Source: an uncultured Erysipelotrichaceae bacterium (GTDB taxonomy: Bacteria > Bacillota_I > Bacilli_A > Erysipelotrichales > Erysipelotrichaceae). From it: a stretch of 12,073 bases of DNA. Made by a program: the position numbers and the translations under genes. The notes beneath the pieces are model-generated. The model had not been told where the DNA came from, ran no database searches, and worked only from the letters and a program-made list of their open reading frames with translations. The number at the start of each line of letters is the position of its first letter. The stretch's first letter is position 1. Below, one piece after another: positions 1 to 8,297 of the stretch. The stretch lies in assembly GCA_937893115.1 (NCBI GenBank), contig CALBGK010000193.1:1-12073 (forward strand). The letters are read 5' to 3'.

Positions 1-865
1 GTGGTAATTTCTTTCTGGAATGAAATATCAATAGTACAACGGTAAGTGATAAAAATAAGATTAAATAATCATTTTTTAAGAATGTAAAATCAATAAAAGA
101 TGGATAACCATTAGTTATTTTTTCAAAGATATTTAAGCTTGCCCATTCGGCATTATCTCTTAGCAATCTTGCGCCACTGCCTGGTGACATGCGCATTATA
201 AGAAAAGATATGATACTACAAAATAGATTGATAAAGAGATACTTCATCATATCACGATGATTAAAGTATGCATATATGAGTTCAATAATCACCGCAAGTA
301 TCATAGCTGCAGCGATATTTTCCATCGTTAAGCCTATATAGAATAGGATGATATTGCTCAATATAGTAAGAATGATATGATGGGTCTTCATACTTCTAGT
401 ATCAAAAATCATCTTCTCAATTATCATAAAATAGATAAGACTCAAAGCCAGAGATATGACATAAGTAGTACCCATCAGCCAAGTATATGTCTCCATGCGC
501 AAGTTATCATCGACCGATAATATCAAAGCGATGATAAGTAGTGGCACTAAGATATGTTTACTTTTCACATGCGCTAATTTGTATATAGCTATAAAGATAA
601 TGACAAATAATATAGGATTGATAATATTCCATATCTCTTTATGTGGAGCGACTAAAAATCCCCATAATTCACTAAAAAAGCGGCCTGACCAAGAATAATA
701 AAAACTGATAGCTAATTCAAAGGGATTACCACTCATACCATTTAAGGCATATCCCCAGTCATCTCCCGCTAATGGTGTCTTATATGTTATATAAAAAAAT
801 AGGCAGCCTATAAAAAGTGCGCCTATTATATAGAAATATTTACGATAGTTAAGCACTTTTTTCAC
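1..865 (-). CDS. DUF6056-like multi-pass membrane protein, 3' end beyond window
   Basis: An open frame runs without a stop from a GTG at 865 to the left edge (288 codons seen), so the C-terminus is missing. It starts with a short basic N-terminus and a membrane helix (about residues 10-28). An extracytoplasmic-type acidic motif GDDWGYA follows (34-40), then SWSGRFF (58-64), a W..G..Y stretch (129-135) and SPGSGAR (227-233), with about six more hydrophobic segments. Spacing and motifs (DDW, W-x-G-R, PG-x-x-x-R) resemble the DUF6056 family, glycosyltransferase-like membrane proteins common in polysaccharide loci; this is from memory, not a search. The start is inferred: an in-frame TGA lies five codons upstream of the GTG, and no ATG exists before the conserved motif. 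No good Shine-Dalgarno is visible. It begins 17 bp after the ugd stop, so it is probably co-transcribed. Likely role: an integral-membrane sugar-transfer protein; substrate unknown. Confidence 0.72.
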   Translation of the reverse strand, partial: MKKVLNYRKYFYIIGALFIGCLFFYITYKTPLAGDDWGYALNGMSGNPFELAISFYYSWSGRFFSELWGFLVAPHKEIWNIINPILFVIIFIAIYKLAHVKSKHILVPLLIIALILSVDDNLRMETYTWLMGTTYVISLALSLIYFMIIEKMIFDTRSMKTHHIILTILSNIILFYIGLTMENIAAAMILAVIIELIYAYFNHRDMMKYLFINLFCSIISFLIMRMSPGSGARLLRDNAEWASLNIFEKITNGYPSFIDFTFLKNDYLILFLSLTVVLLIFHSRKKLP

Positions 866-882
866 GTGCTTATTATATCATA

Positions 883-2049
883 CTAATCTCTCTTGTATAA
901 ATCTCTTGTATATACCTTATCTTCGACATCAAGCAAATCGCTATGCATACGATTAGTTATGATTATATCAGATTTCTTCTTAAATTCTTCTAAATCATTA
1001 ATAACTTCTGACTTAAAGAACTCTTTTTCTTTTAAAGTTGGCTCATAAACAATAACCTTAATACCCTTAGCCTTAATTCTCTTCATGACACCTTGAATGG
1101 CTGAAGCCCTAAAGTTATCACTACCTGACTTCATCGTCAAACGATAGACCCCAACAGTATTAGGATTCTTTGCAATGATCTGATCAGCGATATAGTCTTT
1201 TCTTGTGCGATTTGAATCGACAATAGCTCTGATTAAATTATTAGGTACATCGTCATAATTAGCTAGTAACTGCTTAGTATCTTTAGGTAAGCAATATCCA
1301 CCATAACCAAATGAAGGATTATTGTAATGGTCGCCTATTCTTGGATCCATACATACACCTTCGATTATTTCCTTGGTATTTAAACCTTTCATTTCAGCAT
1401 ATGTATCTAATTCATTAAAGTAGGAAACTCTTAAAGCCAAATAAGTATTGGAGAATAATTTAATCGCCTCAGCTTCTGTGCTATCTGTAAATAATACTCT
1501 CGTATCTTCATCTAATGATGCTTCTTTAAGTAAATTGGCAAAAACTTCACCCTCTTCGCTATGAGAACCAACGACAATTCTAGATGGATGTAAATTATCA
1601 TAAAGAGCTTTACCTTCTCTTAAAAATTCAGGTGAGAAGAATATCTTTTCTAAATGATATTTCTCTTTAATCTCTTTAGTATAGCCTACAGGAATAGTTG
1701 ACTTGATTACGATGCAGGCATCAGGATTATATTCAATTATTCTTTCAATCGCCTCTTCTACACTGCTAGTGTCAAAGAAATTCTTCTTTTCATCATAGTT
1801 AGTTGGCGTAGCGATAATGACGATATCTGAACCACTATAAGCTTTTTTCTTATCTAGTGTAGCTTTTAAATTCAATTCTTTTTCTTTAAAAAATCTACTT
1901 ATCTCTTCATCGACAATCGGTGAAATACGCTTATTAATCATCTCTACCTTTTCTTCGACGATATCTAAAGCTATAACTTCATGTCTTTGAGATAGTAAGA
2001 CAGCTAATGATAAACCTACATATCCAGTACCAGCAACCGTTATCTTCAT
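883..2049 (-). CDS. ugd: UDP-glucose 6-dehydrogenase
   Basis: A cytoplasmic enzyme that oxidises UDP-glucose to UDP-glucuronate with two NAD+, supplying an acidic sugar for capsule or exopolysaccharide. The 388 residues match the length I recall for E. coli Ugd, and long segments look nearly the same. Visible marks are the N-terminal Rossmann loop GTGYVGLS (7-14), the acidic residue ending the second strand at Asp29, the ATPT segment (80-83), [11 protein letters not shown] (139-149), [12 protein letters not shown] (194-205, with the conserved Lys197), YFNELD (210-215), and the catalytic [11 protein letters not shown] with Cys253. The C-terminal half has MKSGSDNFR and the UDP-binding domain. 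The start is well supported by an AAGGAG site eight bases upstream. It follows wecE after 3 bp, so the two are surely co-transcribed. A UDP-N-acetylhexosamine dehydrogenase is unlikely, because those are longer and lack this close Ugd match. Confidence 0.96.
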   Translation of the reverse strand: MKITVAGTGYVGLSLAVLLSQRHEVIALDIVEEKVEMINKRISPIVDEEISRFFKEKELNLKATLDKKKAYSGSDIVIIATPTNYDEKKNFFDTSSVEEAIERIIEYNPDACIVIKSTIPVGYTKEIKEKYHLEKIFFSPEFLREGKALYDNLHPSRIVVGSHSEEGEVFANLLKEASLDEDTRVLFTDSTEAEAIKLFSNTYLALRVSYFNELDTYAEMKGLNTKEIIEGVCMDPRIGDHYNNPSFGYGGYCLPKDTKQLLANYDDVPNNLIRAIVDSNRTRKDYIADQIIAKNPNTVGVYRLTMKSGSDNFRASAIQGVMKRIKAKGIKVIVYEPTLKEKEFFKSEVINDLEEFKKKSDIIITNRMHSDLLDVEDKVYTRDLYKRD

Positions 2050-2052
2050 TAT

Positions 2053-3186
2053 TTATTCTCCTTCATAAAAGTCTTTTATAGCAACACACACACTATCAAT
2101 ATCTGCTTCGTTTAATCGATAATACATTGGTAATCTCAGTAATCTTTCGCTCTCTTTAGTCGTATTAATATCTTCGCCATGGAAGCGGCCAAATTCTAGA
2201 CCAGCCTTACAAGAATGTAAAGGAATATAGTGGAAAGCGCTGCCTATTCCTCTTTCTCTTAAATATACTTGTAGTCTTTCACGCTCTTTTAAATCTTTAC
2301 ATTTAATATAGAACATATGACCATTATGAATACAATTTAGAGGTACATATGGTAAATCAATATAGCCGCTATCTTTTAACTCAGATAATTTTTCATAATA
2401 TAAATCAAATGAATGAACTCTATCATCACGCATTTCGTCCATGATTAGTAATTGTGGGTAGAGATAGGCTGCCAACATATCACTAGGTAAATAAGATGAA
2501 CCCTTATCTACCCATGTATACTTATCAACTTGGCCATTGATGAATTGAGTTCTATTAGTGCCCTTTTCTCTAATGATGGCCGCTCTTTCGATCAGCTCAT
2601 CTCTATTAATAGAAACAGCTCCACCTTCACCCATAGAATAATTCTTAGTCTCATGGAAGGAGTAGCATCCAACATCACCAAATGTTCCTAAGTATTGACC
2701 ATGATATAAAGAATTAACTACTTGAGCAGCATCTTCAATAACTCTTAGATTGTGCCTTTTAGCTATATCCATAATAGCTTCCATGTCACAGCCAACGCCT
2801 GCATAGTGGACCACCATAATAGCTTTGGTCTTATCTGTAATGGCTTCTTCAATTTTTGTCTCATCGATATTCATCGTGTCTTTTCTTATATCGACAAATA
2901 CAGGTACCCCACCAAATAAGACAACTGCTGTAGCGGTACTAGAGAAGGTAAATGAAGGCATTATTACTTCATCTCCTGGTTTGATATCGATGAGCATACA
3001 AGCCATCTCTAAAGCTGTGGTGCCACTTGTGGTCAGATATATCCTTTTAGAATCAAATTTTTTTTCTAAGATCTCTTCATCTAAAAGTGTATATTTGCCA
3101 TCACCGCAAATCTTTTCACTATTTATCGCATCTTCAATATATTTAAGTTCTTCACCTGTTTTAGTCGGAATATTAAATTTAACCAT
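2053..3186 (-). CDS. wecE: dTDP-4-amino-4,6-dideoxygalactose transaminase (WecE/RffA-like)
   Basis: A PLP-dependent sugar aminotransferase of the DegT/DnrJ/EryC1/StrS family. In enterobacteria WecE converts dTDP-4-keto-6-deoxy-D-glucose plus glutamate to dTDP-4-amino-4,6-dideoxy-D-galactose (Fuc4N). The 377-residue protein follows the E. coli WecE pattern closely: KICGDGKYT (25-33), TSGTTALEMA (53-62), GDEVIMPSFTF (71-81), MNIDET (105-110), VHYAGV (126-131), EDAAQ (151-155), the PLP-lysine motif SFHETKNY with Lys181, IREKGTNRTQF, QVDKYTWVDKGSSY, AFHYIPLHSC and TTKESERLLRLP. One Gly of the glycine run after the lysine motif is missing relative to E. coli, which should be harmless. The start ATG has only a weak purine-rich site (AGAAAGAGAG). 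It lies downstream of a 158-bp gap and may begin its own transcript with ugd. The exact product sugar is inferred from resemblance; other 4-amino-6-deoxy sugars are possible. Confidence 0.9.
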   Translation of the reverse strand: MVKFNIPTKTGEELKYIEDAINSEKICGDGKYTLLDEEILEKKFDSKRIYLTTSGTTALEMACMLIDIKPGDEVIMPSFTFSSTATAVVLFGGVPVFVDIRKDTMNIDETKIEEAITDKTKAIMVVHYAGVGCDMEAIMDIAKRHNLRVIEDAAQVVNSLYHGQYLGTFGDVGCYSFHETKNYSMGEGGAVSINRDELIERAAIIREKGTNRTQFINGQVDKYTWVDKGSSYLPSDMLAAYLYPQLLIMDEMRDDRVHSFDLYYEKLSELKDSGYIDLPYVPLNCIHNGHMFYIKCKDLKERERLQVYLRERGIGSAFHYIPLHSCKAGLEFGRFHGEDINTTKESERLLRLPMYYRLNEADIDSVCVAIKDFYEGE

Positions 3187-3344
3187 ATTTAATTACGCTC
3201 TCTTTCTTCTAACATTATACAACATATCATTCCTTTTATCTGATTTCGATTATCTACCTAGCTAAATTACACAATTATTAATAGTGTGTTTTTTATCATA
3301 CTTTTATATATTTTTTTATGATTGAGGACTTTTTAAAAAGATGA
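3187..3344. other. AT-rich intergenic region
   Basis: This 158-bp gap is the only sizeable non-coding stretch in an otherwise tightly packed window. It separates the wecE-ugd pair from the six-gene block upstream. It contains a TATAAT box facing wecE (3214-3219), a perfect 12-bp palindrome CTTTTTAAAAAG (3329-3340), and a weak ACACA/TGTGT inverted repeat followed by six T on the plus strand (3269-3294). I see no small ORF with a ribosome binding site and no RNA gene. It may mark a boundary between transcription units, but I could not find a convincing minus-strand terminator in it. Confidence 0.6.
3214..3242 (-). promoter_or_regulatory. possible promoter for wecE-ugd
   Basis: A perfect TATAAT hexamer on the minus strand lies at 3219-3214, about 27 bases upstream of the wecE ATG at 3186. 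That would give a leader of roughly 20 bases, with the purine-rich AGAAAGAGAG in it. The expected -35 position (3237-3242, 17-bp spacer) reads CAGATA, a poor match, and there is no TGn extension. In such AT-rich DNA a chance TATAAT is quite possible, so this is tentative. Its position in the only sizeable gap of the window is the main support. Confidence 0.3.
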
Positions 3345-5072
3345 CTATATTCTAGCCACCTTTCTATTTCTGCATTCTTGATAAATATAATATGCAACAA
3401 TTAATACAAGCGTTGTCGAACTGATAATTAAAGTTATATTTTGAACAAGAGTTCCTTGATAACGACATACATATGTATGTGTTCCACTATCAACATAGAA
3501 TGATACCTTCTTATATGTTGGATTATTGATAGTTTCAATAGGAACTTCCTTGCCATCAATAAGCTCATAAGCTTGATATCCCTTATAGTATGTCTGTGGC
3601 AACATCACCATCTTTCTTTCATCTGGATTATCATAAGTAAAACTAATCTCAGTAAATTGTCGCTCAAAATCATAGATAATATCTAGATATCCATCATCAG
3701 TAATCTCTTTTATAAATGTCGTCTCTTCTAGATAATCTACGATTTCAGTTGTAGGCAAGTATTCACCAGCAGATATTTCTAAACCATTATGATCCCGATG
3801 TGCGGCCTCTTTGGAAAAATCATATATTTTTTCTCTAGTGTCATTGTTATTTATTAAACTATCTGATTGCATCGCTCCAACTTGAATCAATACACAATTA
3901 AATACTGAATAAATTGCTGCAACAACTAATATTATTTTGCAGAGTTTATTTTTATTCATACTCTCTAATTGGCCAAAGATATATATACAAACTACTGATA
4001 AAATTGGATAAATCAAGATATAAAGTCTGAATAAGAACTGTATAAAAGTTAAAAATTCTAACTTATGGATAGGGATAATACCAATGACCATTAATATTAA
4101 TAGATATCCAAGTATTGTCAAAAATGTAATATATCTATTCTTAGACTTTTTATATATGAAGATATATATAAGTGGCATAAATAATAAGATATACCCAATA
4201 TTAATTATATGATCAATGAATCGATCGATTCCATCGATAATAGCTAAAGGATTTAGGACTGCTGTAATCGGTAACAATCTTTCACTCAAGTCATACATAA
4301 GTGATACTTGATTAACTAAAAATTCTTGGTCAAGGAACTGTTCGAACATCGGAATTAGATACCAAGCGCTGAGTAATAGAGCTATACCAACGGCATTAAG
4401 AATACTAATTGTGAGTTTCTTTAATTCATGAACATTATCTTTATCAAAAAGAAATGTATAAAGATAATGAAATATCATAAAGATGCCAAATAAGAAACAA
4501 TATAAGGCAAAAGAAATATTATGACTCATCGCTAGCAAAGCAAAACCAATGCCTAGTGACATAAAGGCATCTTCTTTTAGTATTACTAATTTATATGTGG
4601 CATAAAAAATAATGGGGATAAAGATAAAGGCAAAGATTTCCCCAAAAGATGAACGAGCATAGACATCGAATAAGCGATAGTTGCCAAAACAGTAGAGAAT
4701 GGTTGCAAAATATAGAACTAGACTATTATCTTTAGACACTTTTGAAGTCACAACAAAAGCAACAATGGCTGTAACGATACTATAAAATGCCAGCATCATC
4801 TTGTAGAAAACCACTAAAAGAATGCCAAGATAATATAGTATGGCAAATGGATAGATGAATAAATCACAATAGAAAAGCGGCGACGCATAACCATAGCCAT
4901 TATTAGTATAAGGATATATCTTCGACAAGAAATGATAGTCTTGTAAAGCTTCTAAAGAGCCTACTATCGGAAGAAAGTATCATGTTCTACATATAGAAAA
5001 ACATAGAATTATAGAAAGAGCGAGTATGAATAAAAAGGGAATTAATTTTTTATGTTTATTTATCGCTTCCAT
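3345..5072 (-). pseudogene. GT-C/YfhO-like (PTPS-related domain) membrane protein with interrupted N-terminus
   Basis: This is a paralogue of the gene at 5997-7718 on the other side of the small GT2 gene. Its natural start is an ATG at 5072 with a strong GAGGAG site eight bases upstream. It overlaps the end of the upstream gene by 17 bp and encodes a normal basic stretch plus first membrane helix. After 30 codons it hits TGA (4980-4982). The same frame reopens and runs as 527 codons from a TTG at 4928 to the stop at 3345, and the whole span is a multiple of three (576 codons). The body is intact: SKIYPYTNNGYGYAS, FGE after an arginine, WYLIPMFEQ, an extracytoplasmic C-terminal domain with EYLP and YYKGYQAYE, and a last membrane helix. 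Just before the stop, a neighbouring frame encodes HDTFF, like the family's D-x-x-FH-L-x-RI signature, so small deletions are likely there. The predicted role would be a membrane sugar transferase using polyprenyl-phosphate sugar. As read, the product lacks the first helix and the acidic signature. Confidence 0.72.
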
Positions 5073-6009
5073 CTCTATTACTCCTCGTATGATTCTCTAT
5101 CCAAGTATTAACTACTATCTCATGATTTCTTTTATCTTCATTTGCACTATGGTCTAGTATTAAACCAAGAATGATAAATAGTACAGCTACTACCATTAAT
5201 GAGCTAGCTAGTATTGCGCTTGGTACTTTAGTAATAAAATGATATTCAAAGAATTCCACTAATACTGGAATGCCGATGATTAGTCCTAAGATAAAGAAAA
5301 TAAAGGAAATGATGAAGAAGAAGAATAGTGGGCGGTAGTCTTTGAATAAATCAAAGAGTGTTAATAGCACTTTAAAACCGTCTTCAAAGGTATTGAGCTT
5401 TGATTCACTGCCTGTTGGTCTATCGCGATAGATGATAGGCACATTTACTATGCGATAACGGTAAACTAGGCTAGTAATTGTAAGTTCGGTTTCAATCTGA
5501 AATCCTGGGGACATAATCGCATTAGTCTTGACGAATTTCCTAGAAAAGGCACGATAGCCAGTCATAATATCATTGATATTATTTTTAAAGATGAAATTTA
5601 TCAACCAACGCACTAGATTATTACCAAGGTTATGAAATCCTCTTTTATTTTCTGAGGCATAGGTACCATTGCTCAGTCTGTCGCCAATGACCATATCAGC
5701 GCCATTTTTAACTTCATCAATTAATTTATAGGCCTCGTCGGCTGGATAAGTATCATCGCCATCAACCAACAGATAGATGTCTGCATCTACCTCTTGAAAC
5801 ATTGTTCTTACGACATTACCCTTACCCTGTGCACTCTCTTTGCATACAATGGCTCCTGCTTTAAGTGCTAATTCATATGTCTTATCTTTAGAATTATTAT
5901 CATAAACATAAATATCTGCATCTGGTAATGCTTCTTTAAAATCTTTTACGACCTTTTCTACTGTCAATTCCTCGTTGTAACAAGGTATTAATACCGCTAC
6001 TTTATCCAT
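5056..6009 (-). CDS. GT2 polyprenyl-phosphate glycosyltransferase (DPM1-like) with two C-terminal membrane helices
   Basis: A GT-A fold family 2 glycosyltransferase of 317 residues. Visible are the N-terminal LIPCYNEE (7-14), YDNNSKD (36-42), the metal and nucleotide site DGDD (83-86), GDRL (109-112), DIMTGYRAFSRKF (147-159), and FQIETELT (170-177), all typical of dolichyl/undecaprenyl-phosphate mannose or glucose synthases. Two hydrophobic segments (about 226-254 and 262-287) anchor the C-terminus, followed by a short charged tail. Enzymes of this kind move a hexose from a nucleotide sugar to undecaprenyl phosphate on the cytoplasmic face, for later use by a GT-C transferase outside. The gene sits between two GT-C-like paralogues, overlapping the upstream one by 13 bp and the downstream one by 17 bp, which strongly suggests they work together. 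The ATG has a strong AGGGGGAG site. The sugar cannot be told from sequence. Confidence 0.9.
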   Translation of the reverse strand: MDKVAVLIPCYNEELTVEKVVKDFKEALPDADIYVYDNNSKDKTYELALKAGAIVCKESAQGKGNVVRTMFQEVDADIYLLVDGDDTYPADEAYKLIDEVKNGADMVIGDRLSNGTYASENKRGFHNLGNNLVRWLINFIFKNNINDIMTGYRAFSRKFVKTNAIMSPGFQIETELTITSLVYRYRIVNVPIIYRDRPTGSESKLNTFEDGFKVLLTLFDLFKDYRPLFFFFIISFIFFILGLIIGIPVLVEFFEYHFITKVPSAILASSLMVVAVLFIILGLILDHSANEDKRNHEIVVNTWIENHTRSNRDGSDK

Positions 6010-7718
6010 GTCTCCCCCTTATTTTTTATCTTGCCTATTATCTCATACATTATAAATATTGCCAAAGTAATAAATGATACAAATAAGCTTATTGATTGAA
6101 TAATAGTTCCTTCATAAGTTATGAGATAAGTATGTTCCCCTGCTTTCGCATTTATCGATACTAATTTATAGATATCATAATTATTTACAGGTATAGGATT
6201 TAGCTTATCATCAATAATCTCATAAGCCTTATAGCCCTTATAGTAACTCAAAGGAAATAAGAGTTCTCTATCTTCATCATCATTATAATTATAAACGATA
6301 GTAGTAAAATTTCTTTCATATTCCCATGCATAATCAACTTTATTACCATTATTATCAATAGTCTTGATACTATTATTCTCTGCCTTATAATTCATATTGA
6401 CAGTATATGGTAAATACTCAGCTCCACCTAATTCATCTCGATTATAGTCAAGGCCATCATCCACGCTCGCATTGATATTATTGACATCTTCAATAGTCGC
6501 ATAGTTATCTAATTTATGCTTACTAGTACTTAAAAAATTATTGGTATTGATGATATTAAAGATGCTAAATAAGATTATTACTATTCCTATTATATTTGTA
6601 TATTTAACATTAATATATTGAAGATTGTAACTGATGATAATAGTGAATAATGAAAATAAAACAATATAGAAACGGAATAAGAATTGAATGACGTTTAATA
6701 TCGATATCGATGGAATAATGCCAATAATGATTATGTAGATAGCTAACATTATTAATAATAGAATATTTATATATCTATTCTTCTTAACAAAAACATATAT
6801 AGAACATAATAATATATATAAGATGCCTATATTAGCCTCATAAGTGATATCGAATCGATTAATATCGTTTATAGCTAGTGGTTTGAATATATCAAACAAG
6901 CCTTGTTTACCAGCTTGTAAGTTGTTATATTGTTGATTGGCATTTAACCAGAATTCTTGATCTTGCAGCTGCTCAAACATCGGTAATAAATACCATACAC
7001 ATAATAAAATAGCTAGTAATGTTCCCTTTATTGTTGTTACAAACATCTTTTTAATCGCTTCTATATCTTTACGATTTAAGATGATAAATATAATTATGAG
7101 AATTAAAAATAGTAGACCATATAATAGGCTTGATATTAAGTGACTCATCACTAGTAGAGAAAAAGATATTCCCAATAATTTATAACTATCTTTTCTTTCA
7201 ATTAAGATTTCATAGAAGGCCAATAGCACTAATGGAATAAAACTCATGGCTAATATTTCCCCTAGAGCCGATCTAATATATATATTTTGAATATGATAAT
7301 TAGCAAATAAATATAGTATAGAAGAAATGACGGCTATCTTATCATTTTTAAATATCCTATTCATCGCCATGCACATCAAGACGGTGCCTAGTAAAGTATA
7401 GCTAAATATACATAACTTATAAGATAGTACTACTGGTAAACCAAAATGATATAAAATCGCAAAAGGGTATAAGAAAATATCACAATAAAATAATGAGGTG
7501 GCATAGCCAAAACCAAAGTTGGCATAAGGATAAATCTTAGGCAGTATCTGTCCTTCTTCAAGGGCATTAGCTATCCCCACTATTCTATTGAGATGAAATG
7601 TTAAATCTTGTTCCGGTATAACACTAATTGTCGAATTTAGATATGGTAGACAAAATATTAGCGTCATAATCATAATAAAAAGTATGTTTAAGATTTTTTT
7701 TCGTTTAGCTTTCAACAT
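5997..7718 (-). CDS. GT-C-like membrane protein with 6-pyruvoyl-tetrahydropterin-synthase-related/YfhO-type domain
   Basis: A 573-residue integral membrane protein and the intact copy of the broken paralogue at 3345-5072. Domains in order: basic N-terminus and first helix (about 8-27); a first external loop with the acidic signature EQDLTFHLNRIVG (36-48) and KIYPY (61-65); about ten further helices with RSALGE (149-154) and WYLLPMFEQ (242-250); an extracytoplasmic domain (about 395-540) with EYLP (434-437) and SYYKGYKAYE (491-500); and a final helix (about 540-560). This layout fits the membrane family named in Pfam for a PTPS-related domain (PF10131), related to YfhO and GT-C transferases. 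The enzymatic name of that domain does not imply pterin chemistry. The ATG lies 1 bp after the upstream stop with no clear Shine-Dalgarno, so translation is probably coupled. Likely role: transfer of a sugar from polyprenyl phosphate onto a glycan on the outer face. That role is an inference. Confidence 0.82.
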   Translation of the reverse strand: MLKAKRKKILNILFIMIMTLIFCLPYLNSTISVIPEQDLTFHLNRIVGIANALEEGQILPKIYPYANFGFGYATSLFYCDIFLYPFAILYHFGLPVVLSYKLCIFSYTLLGTVLMCMAMNRIFKNDKIAVISSILYLFANYHIQNIYIRSALGEILAMSFIPLVLLAFYEILIERKDSYKLLGISFSLLVMSHLISSLLYGLLFLILIIIFIILNRKDIEAIKKMFVTTIKGTLLAILLCVWYLLPMFEQLQDQEFWLNANQQYNNLQAGKQGLFDIFKPLAINDINRFDITYEANIGILYILLCSIYVFVKKNRYINILLLIMLAIYIIIIGIIPSISILNVIQFLFRFYIVLFSLFTIIISYNLQYINVKYTNIIGIVIILFSIFNIINTNNFLSTSKHKLDNYATIEDVNNINASVDDGLDYNRDELGGAEYLPYTVNMNYKAENNSIKTIDNNGNKVDYAWEYERNFTTIVYNYNDDEDRELLFPLSYYKGYKAYEIIDDKLNPIPVNNYDIYKLVSINAKAGEHTYLITYEGTIIQSISLFVSFITLAIFIMYEIIGKIKNKGETWIK

Positions 7719-7719
7719 A

Positions 7720-8277
7720 TTAATCTACAAAACTATATAGGTGATAAGTCTCATTTTTGTAGAATAATCTTCCACACTTAGACACTTCGATATCAAAGTC
7801 CCAATTCTGTAGCCATTCTACAATGACATAATCAACATCATATCTATCTATATAAGTACAAGCACTAGAAAAATCTGTTTCATAGTAAGTTTCCCATGGA
7901 TAGTGATTACGAGCTTGTTCAAAAAATTCCATATTAATTCTATCACCAGGATAATATAATTCTCTAGCTGTAAATATTTGATGAACCTCTGGTTCAAAAA
8001 TTCTTAGTCCTTCTGCATGAGAGATAACTCTAATCTGTCTTCCTAAATCGATATCTTCTATCTCTTTCTGGAAGGATTTAATCGCATCATAATTATCATA
8101 AGTCATCTTATATTTAGGCATGACGCCGCGATTTAGGTAATATCCATATTCACCTGAATTTTCATTAATATGCGATACTACATGGGCATAGAATATCATA
8201 TAAATGCAGAATATCGACATAATTACATAGACATATTTCTTCTTCCACTTACTTAGTATGAGCATGATAAAATACAT
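7720..8277 (-). CDS. C-terminal fragment of frameshifted DUF6077-like membrane protein
   Basis: The stretch begins with an internal Met, not a true start. The same frame is open further upstream and encodes ASNVYYRTFDVIFNPLTE just before that Met. This continues the protein read in another frame from 9755, so the fragment is the C-terminal end of that gene. It holds one last membrane helix (about residues 15-34) and an extracytoplasmic tail of about 150 residues containing RQIRVISHAEGLR and YIDRYDVDYVIVEW. That layout resembles the C-terminal domain of DUF6077-type proteins, in which a helix is followed by a mixed alpha/beta tail. No ribosome binding site precedes the Met at 8277. The fragment ends 1 bp before the next gene. 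Unless the two frames are joined, it would not be made as a working domain. Confidence 0.7.
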   Translation of the reverse strand: MYFIMLILSKWKKKYVYVIMSIFCIYMIFYAHVVSHINENSGEYGYYLNRGVMPKYKMTYDNYDAIKSFQKEIEDIDLGRQIRVISHAEGLRIFEPEVHQIFTARELYYPGDRINMEFFEQARNHYPWETYYETDFSSACTYIDRYDVDYVIVEWLQNWDFDIEVSKCGRLFYKNETYHLYSFVD

Positions 8278-8297
8278 CTCGGTTAATGGATTGAATA

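Noticed and set aside
495..698. Plus-strand open frame of 67 codons
   Set aside because: It lies wholly within the minus-strand DUF6056-like coding frame, has no ribosome site and resembles nothing; it is a shadow.
872..900. Promoter-like TTATAC, 17 bp, TATAAT at the end of ugd
   Set aside because: The transcript would start at the GTG codon itself; chance is likely in AT-rich DNA, so it is not listed as a feature.
2825..3265. Plus-strand open frame of 146 codons
   Set aside because: Mostly antisense to the very well conserved wecE gene; its hydrophobic look comes from reverse-reading of that gene.
3269..3294. Hairpin followed by six T on the plus strand, like an intrinsic terminator
   Set aside because: The stem is only about five base pairs and no plus-strand gene precedes it; on the minus strand the T run would be an A run before the stem, so it cannot end the real transcripts.
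3329..3340. Perfect palindrome CTTTTTAAAAAG just after the broken GT-C-like gene
   Set aside because: It has no loop and no T tract after it on the minus strand; such AT palindromes occur by chance in this composition.
4980..4982. TGA read as tryptophan (Mycoplasma-type code) or selenocysteine
   Set aside because: Other genes here use TGG for Trp, and the ligase-like gene ends properly with TGA inside the next gene's start region. The lost family motif next to this TGA points to local indels rather than recoding.
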